DNA of 64,000 nucleotides from Pistricoccus aurantiacus. GTDB taxonomy: Bacteria > Pseudomonadota > Gammaproteobacteria > Pseudomonadales > Halomonadaceae. Under the pieces are notes generated by a model that was not told the DNA's origin, made no database searches, and saw only the letters and a program-made list of their open reading frames with translations. The translations under genes were made by a program, and so were the position numbers. Position 1 is the first letter of the stretch; each line of letters starts with the position of its first letter. The DNA is taken from NCBI RefSeq assembly GCF_042682565.1, contig NZ_JBHUIC010000029.1; one strand, given 5' to 3'. Positions 15,562 through 24,999 of the stretch are shown here, piece after piece.

Positions 15562-15819
15562 ATGGCTCACAAGAAGGCAGCCGGTTCTACCCGTAACGGT
15601 CGCGACTCCGAATCCAAGCGCCTAGGCGTCAAGCTGTTCGGCGGCCAGGCAGCGATTCCGGGCAATATCATCGTGCGTCAGCGCGGTACCAAGTTCCATG
15701 CGGGTACCGGCGTGGGCGTGGGCAAGGACTACACCTTGTTCGCTCTGAACGAAGGTGTTGTCAAGTTCGAGACCAAAGGCCCGAAGAATCGCAAGTTCGT
15801 CAGCATCGTTTCTGCCTGA
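15562..15819 (+). CDS. rpmA: 50S ribosomal protein L27
   Basis: Ribosomal protein L27 (85 aa) whose N-terminal tail reaches the peptidyl-transferase centre. It shows MAHKKAAGSTRNGRDSESK, then LGVKLFGGQAAIPGNIIVRQ and GTKFHAGTGVGVGKDYTLFA, full length against E. coli (85 aa). GAGGAAT precedes the start. obgE follows after 136 bp. The N-terminus lacks the cleavable extension seen in Firmicutes, as expected for this group. Confidence 0.98.
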   Translation: MAHKKAAGSTRNGRDSESKRLGVKLFGGQAAIPGNIIVRQRGTKFHAGTGVGVGKDYTLFALNEGVVKFETKGPKNRKFVSIVSA

Positions 15820-15955
15820 GCGCACTGACACTTGCAGCAATTATCTACTCGATTTCGAGTAGATGACTGGAAGGAGCTCCGCCATGGCGGGGCTCTTTTC
15901 GTATCTATCCTTCGTATTGATGACATGGCGGCGTTTACCGTCGGGAGAATGACAG

Positions 15956-17143
15956 ATGCAATTCGTCGACGAAGCCTCGATCATCGTGGAGGCCGGCCGG
16001 GGAGGGAGCGGCTGCATGAGCTTCCGTCGTGAGAAATACGTGCCCAAGGGCGGCCCGGACGGCGGCGATGGCGGACATGGCGGCAGCGTCTATCTGATCG
16101 GTGACGACGCCCTGAATACCCTGATCGACTTCAAGTATCAGCGCTTCTACAAGGCCCAGAACGGTCAGCCCGGCCAAGGCCGTCAGATGAGCGGCAAGGG
16201 CGGCGACGACCTGCACGTCAAGGTGCCGGTGGGCACCACGGTGATCGACCAGGATACTCTGGAGGTGATCGCAGACGTTACCGAGCCGGGGCAGGTGGTG
16301 CTGGTGGCTCAGGCGGGCCGACGCGGCCTGGGCAACATTCACTTCAAGTCCTCGACCAATCGCGCGCCGCGCCGCACCACCCCGGGCACCGAAGGCGAGC
16401 GGCGCAACCTGCGCCTGGAAATGAAGGTCATGGCGGACGTGGGCCTGCTGGGCCTGCCCAACGCCGGCAAGTCGACGCTGATTCGCGCCGTCTCCGCCGC
16501 CAAGCCCAAGGTAGCGGATTATCCTTTCACGACCCTGGTGCCCAATCTGGGGGTGGTCAAGCTAGGCGCCCACGAGCATTTCGTGATGGCGGACGTGCCC
16601 GGCTTGATCGAAGGCGCCTCCGAGGGCGCCGGGCTTGGGCTGCGTTTTCTCAAGCACCTGACCCGCACCCGGCTGCTGCTGCATGTGGTGGATGTGGCCC
16701 CTTTCGACGAGTCCGATCCGGTGGCGAGCGTGAAAGCCATCGCCCATGAGCTCGAACGGTTCTCCCCAGCGCTGTCCGAGCGCCCGCGCTGGCTGGTGCT
16801 CAACAAGCTCGATCTGCTCGTCCAGGATGAGCGCCGGTCACGAGTCGAGGCAATCGTCGAGGGGCTTGGCTGGACCGGGCCTGTCTTCGAGATCTCCGCC
16901 ATCAGCGGTGAAGGCACCAGTGCCCTGGTTCAGGCAGTGCACCGCTGGCTGACGGAGCAGCGCCGGCTGGAAAACGATGACGAGGCCGCCGCGGAGGCAG
17001 AGCGGGAAATGCGTCGGCGCATGGAGGAAGAGTCCGTGGCCCGGGCGGAGTCGCGGCTGGGACGCAAGCGCAAGTCGGAGGATGAGGGCGACGATGACTT
17101 TGACGACGATGACTACGATGTCGAGGTCGAGTACGCGCCATGA
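15956..17143 (+). CDS. obgE: GTPase ObgE/CgtA
   Basis: Essential GTPase (395 aa) involved in 50S subunit maturation and stringent-response signalling. The N-terminal glycine-rich Obg fold spans residues 1-158. The G domain follows, with Walker A GLPNAGKSTLI near 165, DVPGLIEGASEGAGLG as switch II region, and NKLDLL. The C-terminus is a long acidic tail (DEGDDDFDDDDYDVEVE). The stop overlaps the proB start (ATGA), so the two are coupled. The order rplU-rpmA-obgE-proB matches Pseudomonas. Confidence 0.97.
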   Translation: MQFVDEASIIVEAGRGGSGCMSFRREKYVPKGGPDGGDGGHGGSVYLIGDDALNTLIDFKYQRFYKAQNGQPGQGRQMSGKGGDDLHVKVPVGTTVIDQDTLEVIADVTEPGQVVLVAQAGRRGLGNIHFKSSTNRAPRRTTPGTEGERRNLRLEMKVMADVGLLGLPNAGKSTLIRAVSAAKPKVADYPFTTLVPNLGVVKLGAHEHFVMADVPGLIEGASEGAGLGLRFLKHLTRTRLLLHVVDVAPFDESDPVASVKAIAHELERFSPALSERPRWLVLNKLDLLVQDERRSRVEAIVEGLGWTGPVFEISAISGEGTSALVQAVHRWLTEQRRLENDDEAAAEAEREMRRRMEEESVARAESRLGRKRKSEDEGDDDFDDDDYDVEVEYAP

Positions 17144-18276
17144 ACGATACCCAGTCACCCGGCCGCGAAGCGCTGATCAACGCTCAGCGGCTGGTGGTGA
17201 AGATTGGCAGTGCCCTGTTGACCAACGACGGTCGCGGACTGGACGATGCGGCCATCGGCGAGTGGGTCGATCAGATTGCCGCCCTGCACGCCCGCGGCAT
17301 TCAGGTGGTGCTGGTGTCTTCCGGCGCGGTGGCGGCGGGCATGGTAAGGCTGGGCTGGCGGGTGCGGCCTTCCGCAGTGCACGAGCTGCAGGCGGCGGCG
17401 GCGGTGGGCCAGAACAGCCTGACCGAATGCTATGAAGGCCATTTCGCTCGCCACGGACTGCTGACGGCGCAGATCCTGCTGACTCACGACGATCTTTCCA
17501 ACCGCAAGCGCTACCTCAATGCGCGCTCGGCCCTGCGTACCCTGGTGGGGTTGAGAGTGGTGCCGGTGATCAACGAGAACGACACCGTGGTGACCAACGA
17601 GATTCGTTTCGGTGACAACGACACCCTGGGCGCTCTGGTAGCCAATCTGCTCGAGGCGGATGCTCTGATAATTCTCACGGACCAGGAAGGTCTTTTCGAC
17701 GCGGACCCGCGCAGCAATCCCCAGGCGCGGCTGCTCAGCGAGGGGCGAGCGGAGGACTCTCGTCTGGCGGCAGTGGCCGGCGGCGGCGGCGCCCTGGGAC
17801 GCGGCGGCATGGCCACCAAGGTACGAGCGGCGGCTCTGGCGGCGCGTTCCGGCGCGGTCACCGCCATCGCCAGCGGGCGTCAGCCAAACGTGCTCGCACG
17901 ATTGATCCAGGGCGAGCGGCTGGGCACCTTGCTGCGGCCGGAGCGCGCGCCCATCGCCGCGCGCAAGCGCTGGCTGGCGGGTCAGCTTCAGGTGCGCGGC
18001 AGTCTGGTGCTCGACGCCGGCGCGGTCAAGGTGCTGCGCAAGCGCGGCTCCAGCCTGCTGCCGGTCGGGGTCAAGTCCCTGTCCGGCAGCTTCGTGCGCG
18101 GTGATATGGTGGTCTGCGTGGACGAGCAGGGCGAGCGCGTCGCCAAGGGACTGGTCAACTACGGCAGCAACGAAGCCAGGCATATTCTCGGCAAGCCCAG
18201 CCATCAGATCGCGTCCGTGCTCGGCTATATGGAGGCGCCGGAGCTGATTCATCGGGATAACCTGATCGTGCTGTAA
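17140..18276 (+). CDS. proB: Glutamate 5-kinase ProB
   Basis: First enzyme of proline synthesis, phosphorylating glutamate with ATP (378 aa; E. coli 367). The amino-acid kinase domain has VVKIGSALLTNDG near the start, VLVSSGAVAAGM, and INENDTVVTNEIRFGDNDTLGA for substrate binding. A C-terminal PUA domain (about residues 280-370, LQVRGSLVLDAGAVKVLRK) follows. It overlaps obgE by 4 bp. Feedback inhibition by proline is known for the family; the residues responsible were not checked. Confidence 0.97.
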   Translation: MNDTQSPGREALINAQRLVVKIGSALLTNDGRGLDDAAIGEWVDQIAALHARGIQVVLVSSGAVAAGMVRLGWRVRPSAVHELQAAAAVGQNSLTECYEGHFARHGLLTAQILLTHDDLSNRKRYLNARSALRTLVGLRVVPVINENDTVVTNEIRFGDNDTLGALVANLLEADALIILTDQEGLFDADPRSNPQARLLSEGRAEDSRLAAVAGGGGALGRGGMATKVRAAALAARSGAVTAIASGRQPNVLARLIQGERLGTLLRPERAPIAARKRWLAGQLQVRGSLVLDAGAVKVLRKRGSSLLPVGVKSLSGSFVRGDMVVCVDEQGERVAKGLVNYGSNEARHILGKPSHQIASVLGYMEAPELIHRDNLIVL

Positions 18277-18290
18277 GCAAATGAGCCGAC

Positions 18291-18319
18291 TAGTCAGTGA
18301 ACGGTGCCTGTGCTAGAAT
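18291..18319 (+). promoter_or_regulatory. Candidate sigma-70 promoter of rpsT
   Basis: TAGTCA (18291-18296), 17 bp, then TAGAAT (18314-18319), giving 4 of 6 and 5 of 6 consensus bases. It sits just after proB and leaves a leader of about 140 nt before rpsT, where S20 autoregulation is known in E. coli. Confidence 0.5.
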
Positions 18320-18464
18320 TCGCCATCCTCTCAGACATGGTCCGTATCACCGCTTCGGTGACAGAGACCGACCCTGTTGGGAAACACCAGCGGGATCAAA
18401 TACATATCATTATATTGCCTGTTCTCGAAAAGGGATAAGGCAGCAATTCTCCAAGGAGATAGTG

Positions 18465-18731
18465 GTGGCGAACAGTAAACAAGCCCGCAAGCGTGCCCGT
18501 CAGGCAGAAGAGCGCCGCGCGCTCAAGTCCAGTCAGCGTTCCATGGTGCGCACCTACGTCAAGCGCGTGATCAAGGCGATCAATACCGGCGATCATGCGA
18601 AAGCGATGGAAGAGTTCAAGGCCGCTCAGCCGGTCATTGACCGTATCGCCGACAAGGATGTGCTGTCCAAGAAAAGGGCGGCACGTCTCAAGAGCCGTCT
18701 GAACAAGCGCGTCAAGGCACTGGCGGCTTGA
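18465..18731 (+). CDS. rpsT: 30S ribosomal protein S20 (GTG start)
   Basis: Small-subunit protein of 88 aa (E. coli 87) binding 16S rRNA early in assembly. It opens MANSKQARKRARQAEERR and is rich in Lys and Arg throughout. There are two adjacent in-frame GTG codons at 18462 and 18465. AAGGAG at 18453-18458 is 6 bp from the second and only 3 bp from the first, so 18465 is the start. A non-ATG start fits E. coli, whose rpsT uses TTG, a feature tied to translational autoregulation. A strong terminator follows. Confidence 0.96.
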   Translation: MANSKQARKRARQAEERRALKSSQRSMVRTYVKRVIKAINTGDHAKAMEEFKAAQPVIDRIADKDVLSKKRAARLKSRLNKRVKALAA

Positions 18732-18785
18732 GCAGCTATAACTGACTAGGCCGCTCCTTGTTCGAGCCGCGCTAGTGCAAGAAAA

Positions 18786-18806
18786 ACCGGCTTCGGCCGG
18801 TTTTTT
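18786..18806 (+). terminator. Rho-independent terminator after rpsT
   Basis: ACCGGC, loop TTCG, GCCGGT (18786-18801), then a T run to 18806. The stable UUCG tetraloop on a GC-rich stem makes it strong. It separates rpsT from murJ. Confidence 0.92.
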
Positions 18807-18877
18807 CATGTTCCCCCATGTGTCTTGGATGGTATCGGAAGTATTTGTCGCGGAAATAGGGGTAGCGGAAGAGTACT

Positions 18878-20488
18878 GTGGCCAACGAGGATTTGACGAC
18901 CCCCGCCAATGATAGCCTCGAAGGAGAGAGCGTCGCGGCCCAGCCGCCGGCTCGGGTAGGCTTGTTGCGCTCCGGCATGATCGTCGGCGTGATGACCATG
19001 CTGTCTCGGGTGCTGGGACTGGTGCGAGACGTGGTGATCGCTACCCTGCTGGGGGCCGGTAACGGGGCGGATGCCTTCTTCATCGCCTTCAAGATTCCCA
19101 ATTTCCTGCGGCGGTTGTTCGCCGAGGGCGCCTTCAATCAGGCGTTCATTCCCGTGCTGTCCGAGTACGCCACGCGCCGATCCCGGGATGAAGTGCGGGA
19201 GCTGCTGAACGCGGTATCCGGCAGTCTGACCGTGGTACTGGCACTGGTCACCGCCTTCGCCATGCTGGCTTCACCCTGGCTGGTGTGGCTGTTCGCCCCG
19301 GGGTTCGGCCGCGACCCGGACAAGCTTGCGCTGACCGCGGACATGCTGCGCCTGACCTTTCCCTATCTGCTGCTGATTTCCTTGACCGCCTTCTCCGGCA
19401 GCGTGCTCAATACCTGGAATCGCTTCGCCGTACCGGCGATTACCCCGGTGCTGCTGAACCTTTCCCTGATCGGTGCGGCGCTGCTGCTGACGCCGCTTTT
19501 CGAGGAGCCCTCCCTGGCGCTGGCCTGGGGAGTGTTGATCGCCGGGGTGGTGCAACTGCTGTTTCAGGTGCCGTTTCTGGCCAATCTCGGTCTGTTGCCC
19601 AGGCCCTGGCCGAGCTTCGCTCACGAAGGGGTGCGGCGCATCCTGAAGCTGATGGTGCCGGCATTGTTTGGCGTATCCGTTTCCCAGATCAACCTGCTGC
19701 TGGATACGGTGCTGGCCTCGCTGCTGGCGGCGGGCAGCGTGTCCTGGCTCTACTATTCCGATCGGCTGGTGGAATTGCCCTTGGGCATCTTCGGCGTCGC
19801 CATCGGCACGGTGATCCTGCCGGCGCTCTCCAAGCGCCATGCAGAGCAGTCCGGCGAGCATTTCGCCAGGATGCTCGACTGGGCGATTCGCGCGGTGCTG
19901 CTGCTGGGATTGCCGGCGGCGCTGGCACTGGCGCTGCTGGCGGAGCCGCTGTTGATCACGCTGTTCCACTACGGGGCCATGACCGACCGGGATATCGCCA
20001 TGGCCGCCATGAGCCTGCGAGCCTACGCCCTGGGTTTGGTCGCCTTCATGCTGATCAAGGTGCTGGCGCCGGGCTTTTTCGCCCGTCAGGATACCGCCAC
20101 CCCGGTCAAGGTCGGTATCGCCGCCATGATCGCCAACATGGTGTTCAACCTGATGCTGATCTGGCCCTTGGCTCATGCGGGCCTGGCCTTGGCGACGACC
20201 CTGTCCGCCTTTCTCAACGCCGGTCTGCTGGGCTGGCTGCTCAAGCGGGAAGGCGTGCTGCACTTTCAGCCGGGCTGGGGCCGTTACGCCATTCAGTTGA
20301 TTGGCGGCTGCGGCGTGCTGGGCCTTGGTCTGTGGTGGTTGACTCCGAACTGGCAGAACTGGCTCGGCTGGGATCTGTTCACGAGGGTCGCCTGGTTGAG
20401 CGTTCTGGTGGCCGGTGGCGTGCTCGTATATTTCGCCTGGCTGGCGGCCTGGGGCGTGCGGGTACGACATTTTCGTCTGAACGGCTAG
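18878..20488 (+). CDS. murJ: Lipid II flippase MurJ (MviN)
   Basis: Inner-membrane protein (536 aa) with about 14 hydrophobic segments, moving lipid II across the membrane for peptidoglycan synthesis. The MviN signature SRVLGLVRDVVIATLLGAG lies near residue 44. FKIPNFLRRLFAEGAFNQAFIPV and SVSQINLLLDTVLASLL are conserved. The start is GTG at 18878 with a weak GGAAG upstream; the family N-terminal helix begins near residue 28, so a slightly later start (ATG at residue 34) is less likely. The gene order rpsT-murJ-ribF-ileS is the usual one. Confidence 0.95.
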   Translation: MANEDLTTPANDSLEGESVAAQPPARVGLLRSGMIVGVMTMLSRVLGLVRDVVIATLLGAGNGADAFFIAFKIPNFLRRLFAEGAFNQAFIPVLSEYATRRSRDEVRELLNAVSGSLTVVLALVTAFAMLASPWLVWLFAPGFGRDPDKLALTADMLRLTFPYLLLISLTAFSGSVLNTWNRFAVPAITPVLLNLSLIGAALLLTPLFEEPSLALAWGVLIAGVVQLLFQVPFLANLGLLPRPWPSFAHEGVRRILKLMVPALFGVSVSQINLLLDTVLASLLAAGSVSWLYYSDRLVELPLGIFGVAIGTVILPALSKRHAEQSGEHFARMLDWAIRAVLLLGLPAALALALLAEPLLITLFHYGAMTDRDIAMAAMSLRAYALGLVAFMLIKVLAPGFFARQDTATPVKVGIAAMIANMVFNLMLIWPLAHAGLALATTLSAFLNAGLLGWLLKREGVLHFQPGWGRYAIQLIGGCGVLGLGLWWLTPNWQNWLGWDLFTRVAWLSVLVAGGVLVYFAWLAAWGVRVRHFRLNG

Positions 20489-20520
20489 AGGTCTACATGG
20501 CTAGCCGGCTCCCGCGCCGT

Positions 20521-20526
20521 TATAAT
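20521..20526 (+). promoter_or_regulatory. Candidate -10 element upstream of ribF
   Basis: A perfect TATAAT lies 29 bp before the ribF ATG, just after the murJ stop. No convincing -35 is seen 16-18 bp upstream. It may drive ribF-ileS-lspA-fkpB-ispH. Confidence 0.4.
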
Positions 20527-20555
20527 CGAGGGTTTCCGTTGATCGCGAAGGCGTC

Positions 20556-21563
20556 ATGCAACTGATTCGAGGTTTGCACAATCTGCGCGAGGAGCATCGC
20601 GGCTGCGTTGCCACCATCGGCAATTTCGATGGAGTGCATCGCGGTCATCAGGCGATTCTCGAGCAACTGCGCGATAGCGCGAGAGCGCTTTCGCTGCCCA
20701 TGACCGTGGTGGTGTTCGAGCCCCAGCCTCGGGAATATTTCGCCGGCGATCAGGCGCCCCCACGGCTGACCCGCCTGCGGGACAAGATGGCGCTGCTGGC
20801 CAAGTGCGGCGTCGATCGGGTGCTGTGCCTGCCCTTCAACGAGAGCCTGCGCCAGTTGACCGCCGAGGAATTCATCTCCCGAGTGCTGGTAGAAGGGCTG
20901 TGCGTACGCCATCTGGTGGTGGGCGACGATTTTCGTTTCGGCTGCGATCGAAGCGGCGATTTCGAGCTGCTGGCCAAGGCCGGGGAGCGTCGCGGTTTCG
21001 TCGTCGAAAACACCCGCACCTTCGCCCTGGACGGCGAGCGGGTCTCCAGCACTCGGGTGCGCACGCTGCTGGCCAGCGGCAACTTCGCCCAGGCGGCTCG
21101 CATGCTGGGCCGGCCCTATTCTTTCTCTGGCCGGGTGGTCGCGGACCGCCAACTGGGCCGTACCATCGGCGTGCCCACCGCCAACCTGCCGCTGCTGTCG
21201 CGTCCCTTGACGCTACAGGGCGTCTACGCGGTGATCACCGAATTTCCGGATGGCCGCCGTCTGCCCGGCGTGGCCAATATCGGTTGGCGGCCCACGGTGG
21301 GCAGCCGACGTCCGGTGCTCGAGGTCCACCTGTTCGATATCGATGAAGACTTGTACGGCCAACCGCTGACCGTGGTGCCCTGCGCCAGATTGCGGGGCGA
21401 GATCGCCTTCGATGGTATGGAACCCTTGAAGCGCCAGATACAGGCGGACCTGGCCCAGGCGCGCCGGTATTTTTCTTTCCGGGCGCAGACCGACACAGTA
21501 TTTCCCCTGGCTTCCGCGCCCCTGGCGCAGGAAACCACGACCCATGACCCGAACGATGGCTGA
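20556..21563 (+). CDS. ribF: Bifunctional riboflavin kinase / FAD synthetase RibF
   Basis: A protein of 335 aa that makes FMN and FAD. The N-terminal nucleotidyl-transferase domain (residues about 15-165) has ATIGNFDGVHRGHQAIL and the conserved FGCDRSGDFELL. The C-terminal flavokinase domain (about 185-310) has GRTIGVPTANLPL and GVANIGWRPTVG. The length agrees with E. coli RibF (313 aa), with a short C-terminal extension. Its 3' end lies next to the ileS start: the stop is at 21561-21563 and ileS begins at 21574. Confidence 0.96.
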   Translation: MQLIRGLHNLREEHRGCVATIGNFDGVHRGHQAILEQLRDSARALSLPMTVVVFEPQPREYFAGDQAPPRLTRLRDKMALLAKCGVDRVLCLPFNESLRQLTAEEFISRVLVEGLCVRHLVVGDDFRFGCDRSGDFELLAKAGERRGFVVENTRTFALDGERVSSTRVRTLLASGNFAQAARMLGRPYSFSGRVVADRQLGRTIGVPTANLPLLSRPLTLQGVYAVITEFPDGRRLPGVANIGWRPTVGSRRPVLEVHLFDIDEDLYGQPLTVVPCARLRGEIAFDGMEPLKRQIQADLAQARRYFSFRAQTDTVFPLASAPLAQETTTHDPNDG

Positions 21564-21573
21564 CCCCAAGGCT

Positions 21574-24408
21574 ATGAGCGATTACAAGCACACGTTGAAC
21601 CTGCCGGAAACCGACTTCCCCATGCGCGGCAACCTGCCCAAGCGAGAGCCCGCTCGGGTAGTCGAGTGGCGGGAAATGAATCTCTACCAGCGCCTGCGCG
21701 AGGCGCGCGCCGGGCGAGAGAAATTCATCCTGCACGACGGCCCTCCCTATGCCAACGGCAATATCCATATCGGCCACGCGGTCAACAAGATTCTCAAGGA
21801 CATCATCGTCAAGGCCAAGAGCCTGGCGGGTTTTGATGCTCCCTATGTGCCGGGCTGGGATTGTCACGGCCTGCCCATCGAGCACAAGGTGGAAACCACC
21901 TACGGCAAGCATCTGCCGCCCCAGGAAGCTCGGCTCAAGTGCCGGCAATACGCCTCGGAGCAGATCGACATCCAGCGAGAGGAATTCATTCGCCTCGGGG
22001 TGATCGGCGACTGGGACAATCCCTACCGCAGCATGGATTTCGTCAACGAGGCCGGAGAGATCCGGGCCCTGGCGAAAATGGTCGAGGGCGATTACGTCTT
22101 CAAGGGGCTCAAGCCGGTCAACTGGTGCTTCGACTGTGGCTCCGCCCTGGCGGAGGCGGAGGTGGAATACGCGGACAAGCGCTCGGACGCCATCGACGTG
22201 GCCTTCCCCTGCGCGGAGCCGGAAAAGCTCGCCCATGCCTTCGGTCGAAGCGAGCTGGAAAAGCCCGCGGCGGTGGTGATCTGGACCACCACCCCCTGGA
22301 CGATTCCCGCCAACCAGGCGCTCAACGTGCACCCGGAGTTCACCTACGCCCTGGTGGACGTGGGCGATCGCCTGCTGCTGCTGGCGGAAGAACTGGTGGC
22401 CTCCTGCCTCGAGCGCTTCGAGCTGGAAGGGGAGATCATCGCCACGACCTCCGGCGAACGGCTCGACCTGATCGAGTTCCAGCATCCGCTGTACGATCGC
22501 CGCTCGCCGATCTATCTGGCGGATTACGTGGAAAGCGAGGTGGGCAGCACCGGCATCGTGCATTCCTCTCCAGCTTACGGGGTAGACGACTTCTTCACCT
22601 GTCGCGCCTATGGCATGGATTTCGAGGAGATTCGCAATCCGGTCAAAGGGGACGGCGTCTACGCCGATGATCTCGAATTTTTCGGCGGCCAGCTGATCTG
22701 GAAGGCCAACTCCCAGATCGTCGCCAAGCTCGACGAGGTAGACGCGCTGATGGCCCATCAGGTCATCACCCACAGCTACATGCACTGCTGGCGTCACAAG
22801 ACCCCGGTGATCTACCGCGCCACCGCTCAATGGTTCGTGGGCATGGATCGCCGGGTCGAGGATGATCTCACCCTGCGCCAGAAGGCTCTGGACGGTATCG
22901 AGCAGACCCGCTTCACGCCGGCCTGGGGCAAGGCGCGGCTGCATTCGATGATCGCCAATCGTCCGGACTGGTGCATTTCCCGCCAGCGCAACTGGGGGGT
23001 GCCGATTCCGTTCTTTTTGCACAAGGCGACCGGTGAGCTGCATCCGAATACCCTGGAACTGATGGAAGCGGTGGCAGGCCTGGTGGGGAAGGCCGGCATC
23101 GACGCCTGGTTTCGCCTCGATCCCGAGGAATTGCTGGGAAGCGAGGCGGCGGACTACGTCAAGAGCACGGATACCCTGGACGTGTGGTTTGACTCCGGCA
23201 CCACCCACTGGCACGTGCTGCGCGGCTCTCATCCGCTGGGCCACGAAGAGGGCCCACGGGCGGATCTCTACCTGGAAGGCTCGGACCAGCATCGCGGCTG
23301 GTTCCATTCCTCGCTCTTGACCGGCTGCGCCATCGACGGTCACCCGCCGTATCGCGAGCTTTTGACCCACGGCTTCACCGTGGACGCCCAAGGCCGCAAG
23401 ATGTCCAAGTCGCTGGGCAACGTGGTGGCGCCCCAGGAAGTCATGGACAAGCTAGGCGCGGATATCCTGCGCCTGTGGGTCGCCTCCACGGATTATTCCG
23501 GCGAGATGGCGGTGTCCGACGAGATTCTGAAGCGCACCGCGGACGTCTATCGGCGCATCCGCAATACCGCGCGCTTCCTGCTGGCCAATCTCAACGGCTT
23601 CGATCCCGCCCGAGATGTGGTCGCCTTCGACGATATGCTGGCGCTGGATCGCTGGGTAGTGGATCGCGCCGCTCAGCTTCAGGCACGCATCGAGACCGCC
23701 TATGATGAGTATCGCTTCCTGGACGTCTATCAGCAGGTGCATACCTTCTGTGCTCGGGAACTGGGCGGTTTCTACCTGGATATCATCAAGGATCGTCAGT
23801 ACACCACCCAGGCGGATTCCCTGGCCCGGCGCAGCGCCCAGACCGCCCTGTATCGGGTCGTCGAGGCCCTGTCCCGTTGGGTGGCGCCGATCCTGTCCTT
23901 TACCGCGGAAGAAATTCACGGCCATATCCCCGGTCCGCGCCAGGACAGCGTGCTGCTGGAAACCTACTACGACGGGCTCGATACCCTGGAGGATTCCGCG
24001 GTGTTCGGCCGCGACTTCTGGGAAACGGTGCTGGAGGTCAAGCAGGCGGTCAACAAGTGCCTGGAAGACGCCCGCAATGCCAAGCAGATCAAGAACAGCC
24101 TGGCGGCGGAGGTGACCCTGTATGTCAGCGAGCCCCTGGAACGCACCTTGAGCCGACTGGGAGACGAACTGCGCTTCGTGCTGTTGACCAGCGAGGTGCG
24201 TCTGGCGCCCCTGAGCGAAGGCAATGATGCCCAGGCGACGGAGCTTGAGGAGCTCAAGGTGGCGGCGGCGCCTAGCCCTCATGCCAAGTGCGAGCGCTGC
24301 TGGCATCATCGTCCGGACGTGGGCAGCCACCCGGAGCATCCGGACCTGTGCGGCCGCTGTATCGACAACCTGCCGGATGGTCCGGGCGAGACGCGCCTTT
24401 ATGCTTGA
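21574..24408 (+). CDS. ileS: Isoleucyl-tRNA synthetase
   Basis: Class I aminoacyl-tRNA synthetase (944 aa; E. coli 938). The ATP-binding HIGH motif is in YANGNIHIGHAVNK near residue 65, and KMSKSLGN is near 610. The C-terminal zinc site is CERCWHH followed by CGRC. I start it at MSDYKHTLNLPETDFPMRG, as in E. coli; the frame is open 10 codons further into ribF. The catalytic, editing (CP1, with TTTPWTIPANQALN) and anticodon domains are all present, so it is the eukaryote-unlike, mupirocin-sensitive type typical of proteobacteria. Confidence 0.98.
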   Translation: MSDYKHTLNLPETDFPMRGNLPKREPARVVEWREMNLYQRLREARAGREKFILHDGPPYANGNIHIGHAVNKILKDIIVKAKSLAGFDAPYVPGWDCHGLPIEHKVETTYGKHLPPQEARLKCRQYASEQIDIQREEFIRLGVIGDWDNPYRSMDFVNEAGEIRALAKMVEGDYVFKGLKPVNWCFDCGSALAEAEVEYADKRSDAIDVAFPCAEPEKLAHAFGRSELEKPAAVVIWTTTPWTIPANQALNVHPEFTYALVDVGDRLLLLAEELVASCLERFELEGEIIATTSGERLDLIEFQHPLYDRRSPIYLADYVESEVGSTGIVHSSPAYGVDDFFTCRAYGMDFEEIRNPVKGDGVYADDLEFFGGQLIWKANSQIVAKLDEVDALMAHQVITHSYMHCWRHKTPVIYRATAQWFVGMDRRVEDDLTLRQKALDGIEQTRFTPAWGKARLHSMIANRPDWCISRQRNWGVPIPFFLHKATGELHPNTLELMEAVAGLVGKAGIDAWFRLDPEELLGSEAADYVKSTDTLDVWFDSGTTHWHVLRGSHPLGHEEGPRADLYLEGSDQHRGWFHSSLLTGCAIDGHPPYRELLTHGFTVDAQGRKMSKSLGNVVAPQEVMDKLGADILRLWVASTDYSGEMAVSDEILKRTADVYRRIRNTARFLLANLNGFDPARDVVAFDDMLALDRWVVDRAAQLQARIETAYDEYRFLDVYQQVHTFCARELGGFYLDIIKDRQYTTQADSLARRSAQTALYRVVEALSRWVAPILSFTAEEIHGHIPGPRQDSVLLETYYDGLDTLEDSAVFGRDFWETVLEVKQAVNKCLEDARNAKQIKNSLAAEVTLYVSEPLERTLSRLGDELRFVLLTSEVRLAPLSEGNDAQATELEELKVAAAPSPHAKCERCWHHRPDVGSHPEHPDLCGRCIDNLPDGPGETRLYA

Positions 24409-24457
24409 TAATAGAACGGAGCCTGATAACACGACTGGGCATAAGTCGGAGACAGCA

Positions 24458-24961
24458 ATGACCAATCCTGATGCTGCCTTACCCATGCGCCATCCGCTGC
24501 GCTGGCTATGGCTGTCGGCCCTGGTGATTCTGCTGGATCTCGGCACCAAGGCGCTGGCGGTGAGCTGGCTCGACTACGCCCGGCCGGTGGAGGTGCTGCC
24601 GGTTTTCGATCTCACGCTTTTGCACAATACCGGCGCCGCCTTCAGTTTCCTGGCGGATCATGGGGGCTGGCAGCGCTGGCTGTTCGCCGCCATCGCCGTG
24701 GGTGCCAGTATCGGCTTGACCGTCTGGCTGACTCGGCTTAAGGCGCGGGAAACCATGCTTGCCGCTTCTCTGGCCGCAATCATCGGCGGCGCGCTGGGCA
24801 ACCTGTTCGACCGTCTGGTGCACGGCTATGTGATCGACTTCCTGTCCTTTCACTGGCAGGGCTACTACTTTCCCGCCTTCAACCTGGCGGACACGGCGAT
24901 TACCCTGGGCGCCATCGGGCTGATCATCGAATCGCTGCGAGACGCCCGGCGGGGTAAATAG
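24458..24961 (+). CDS. lspA: Signal peptidase II (prolipoprotein signal peptidase)
   Basis: Membrane aspartyl protease (167 aa) that removes signal peptides from lipidated prolipoproteins. It has four hydrophobic segments. The catalytic aspartates lie in NLFDRLVHGYVIDFLSFHW and in FNLADTAITLGAIGL, with LLHNTGAAFSFLADHGGWQR as conserved loop. The ATG at 24458 is 49 bp after ileS; an ATG 9 codons later (24485) is also possible. The ileS-lspA-fkpB-ispH order is conserved in gammaproteobacteria. Confidence 0.95.
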   Translation: MTNPDAALPMRHPLRWLWLSALVILLDLGTKALAVSWLDYARPVEVLPVFDLTLLHNTGAAFSFLADHGGWQRWLFAAIAVGASIGLTVWLTRLKARETMLAASLAAIIGGALGNLFDRLVHGYVIDFLSFHWQGYYFPAFNLADTAITLGAIGLIIESLRDARRGK

Positions 24962-24999
24962 ACCCCGCAGGCGAAGCCGCATCAAGAGGGAGAAAGATC

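Noticed and set aside
21235..23391. A 718-codon minus-strand frame opposite ileS
   Set aside because: Antisense shadow of ileS; no recognisable domain.
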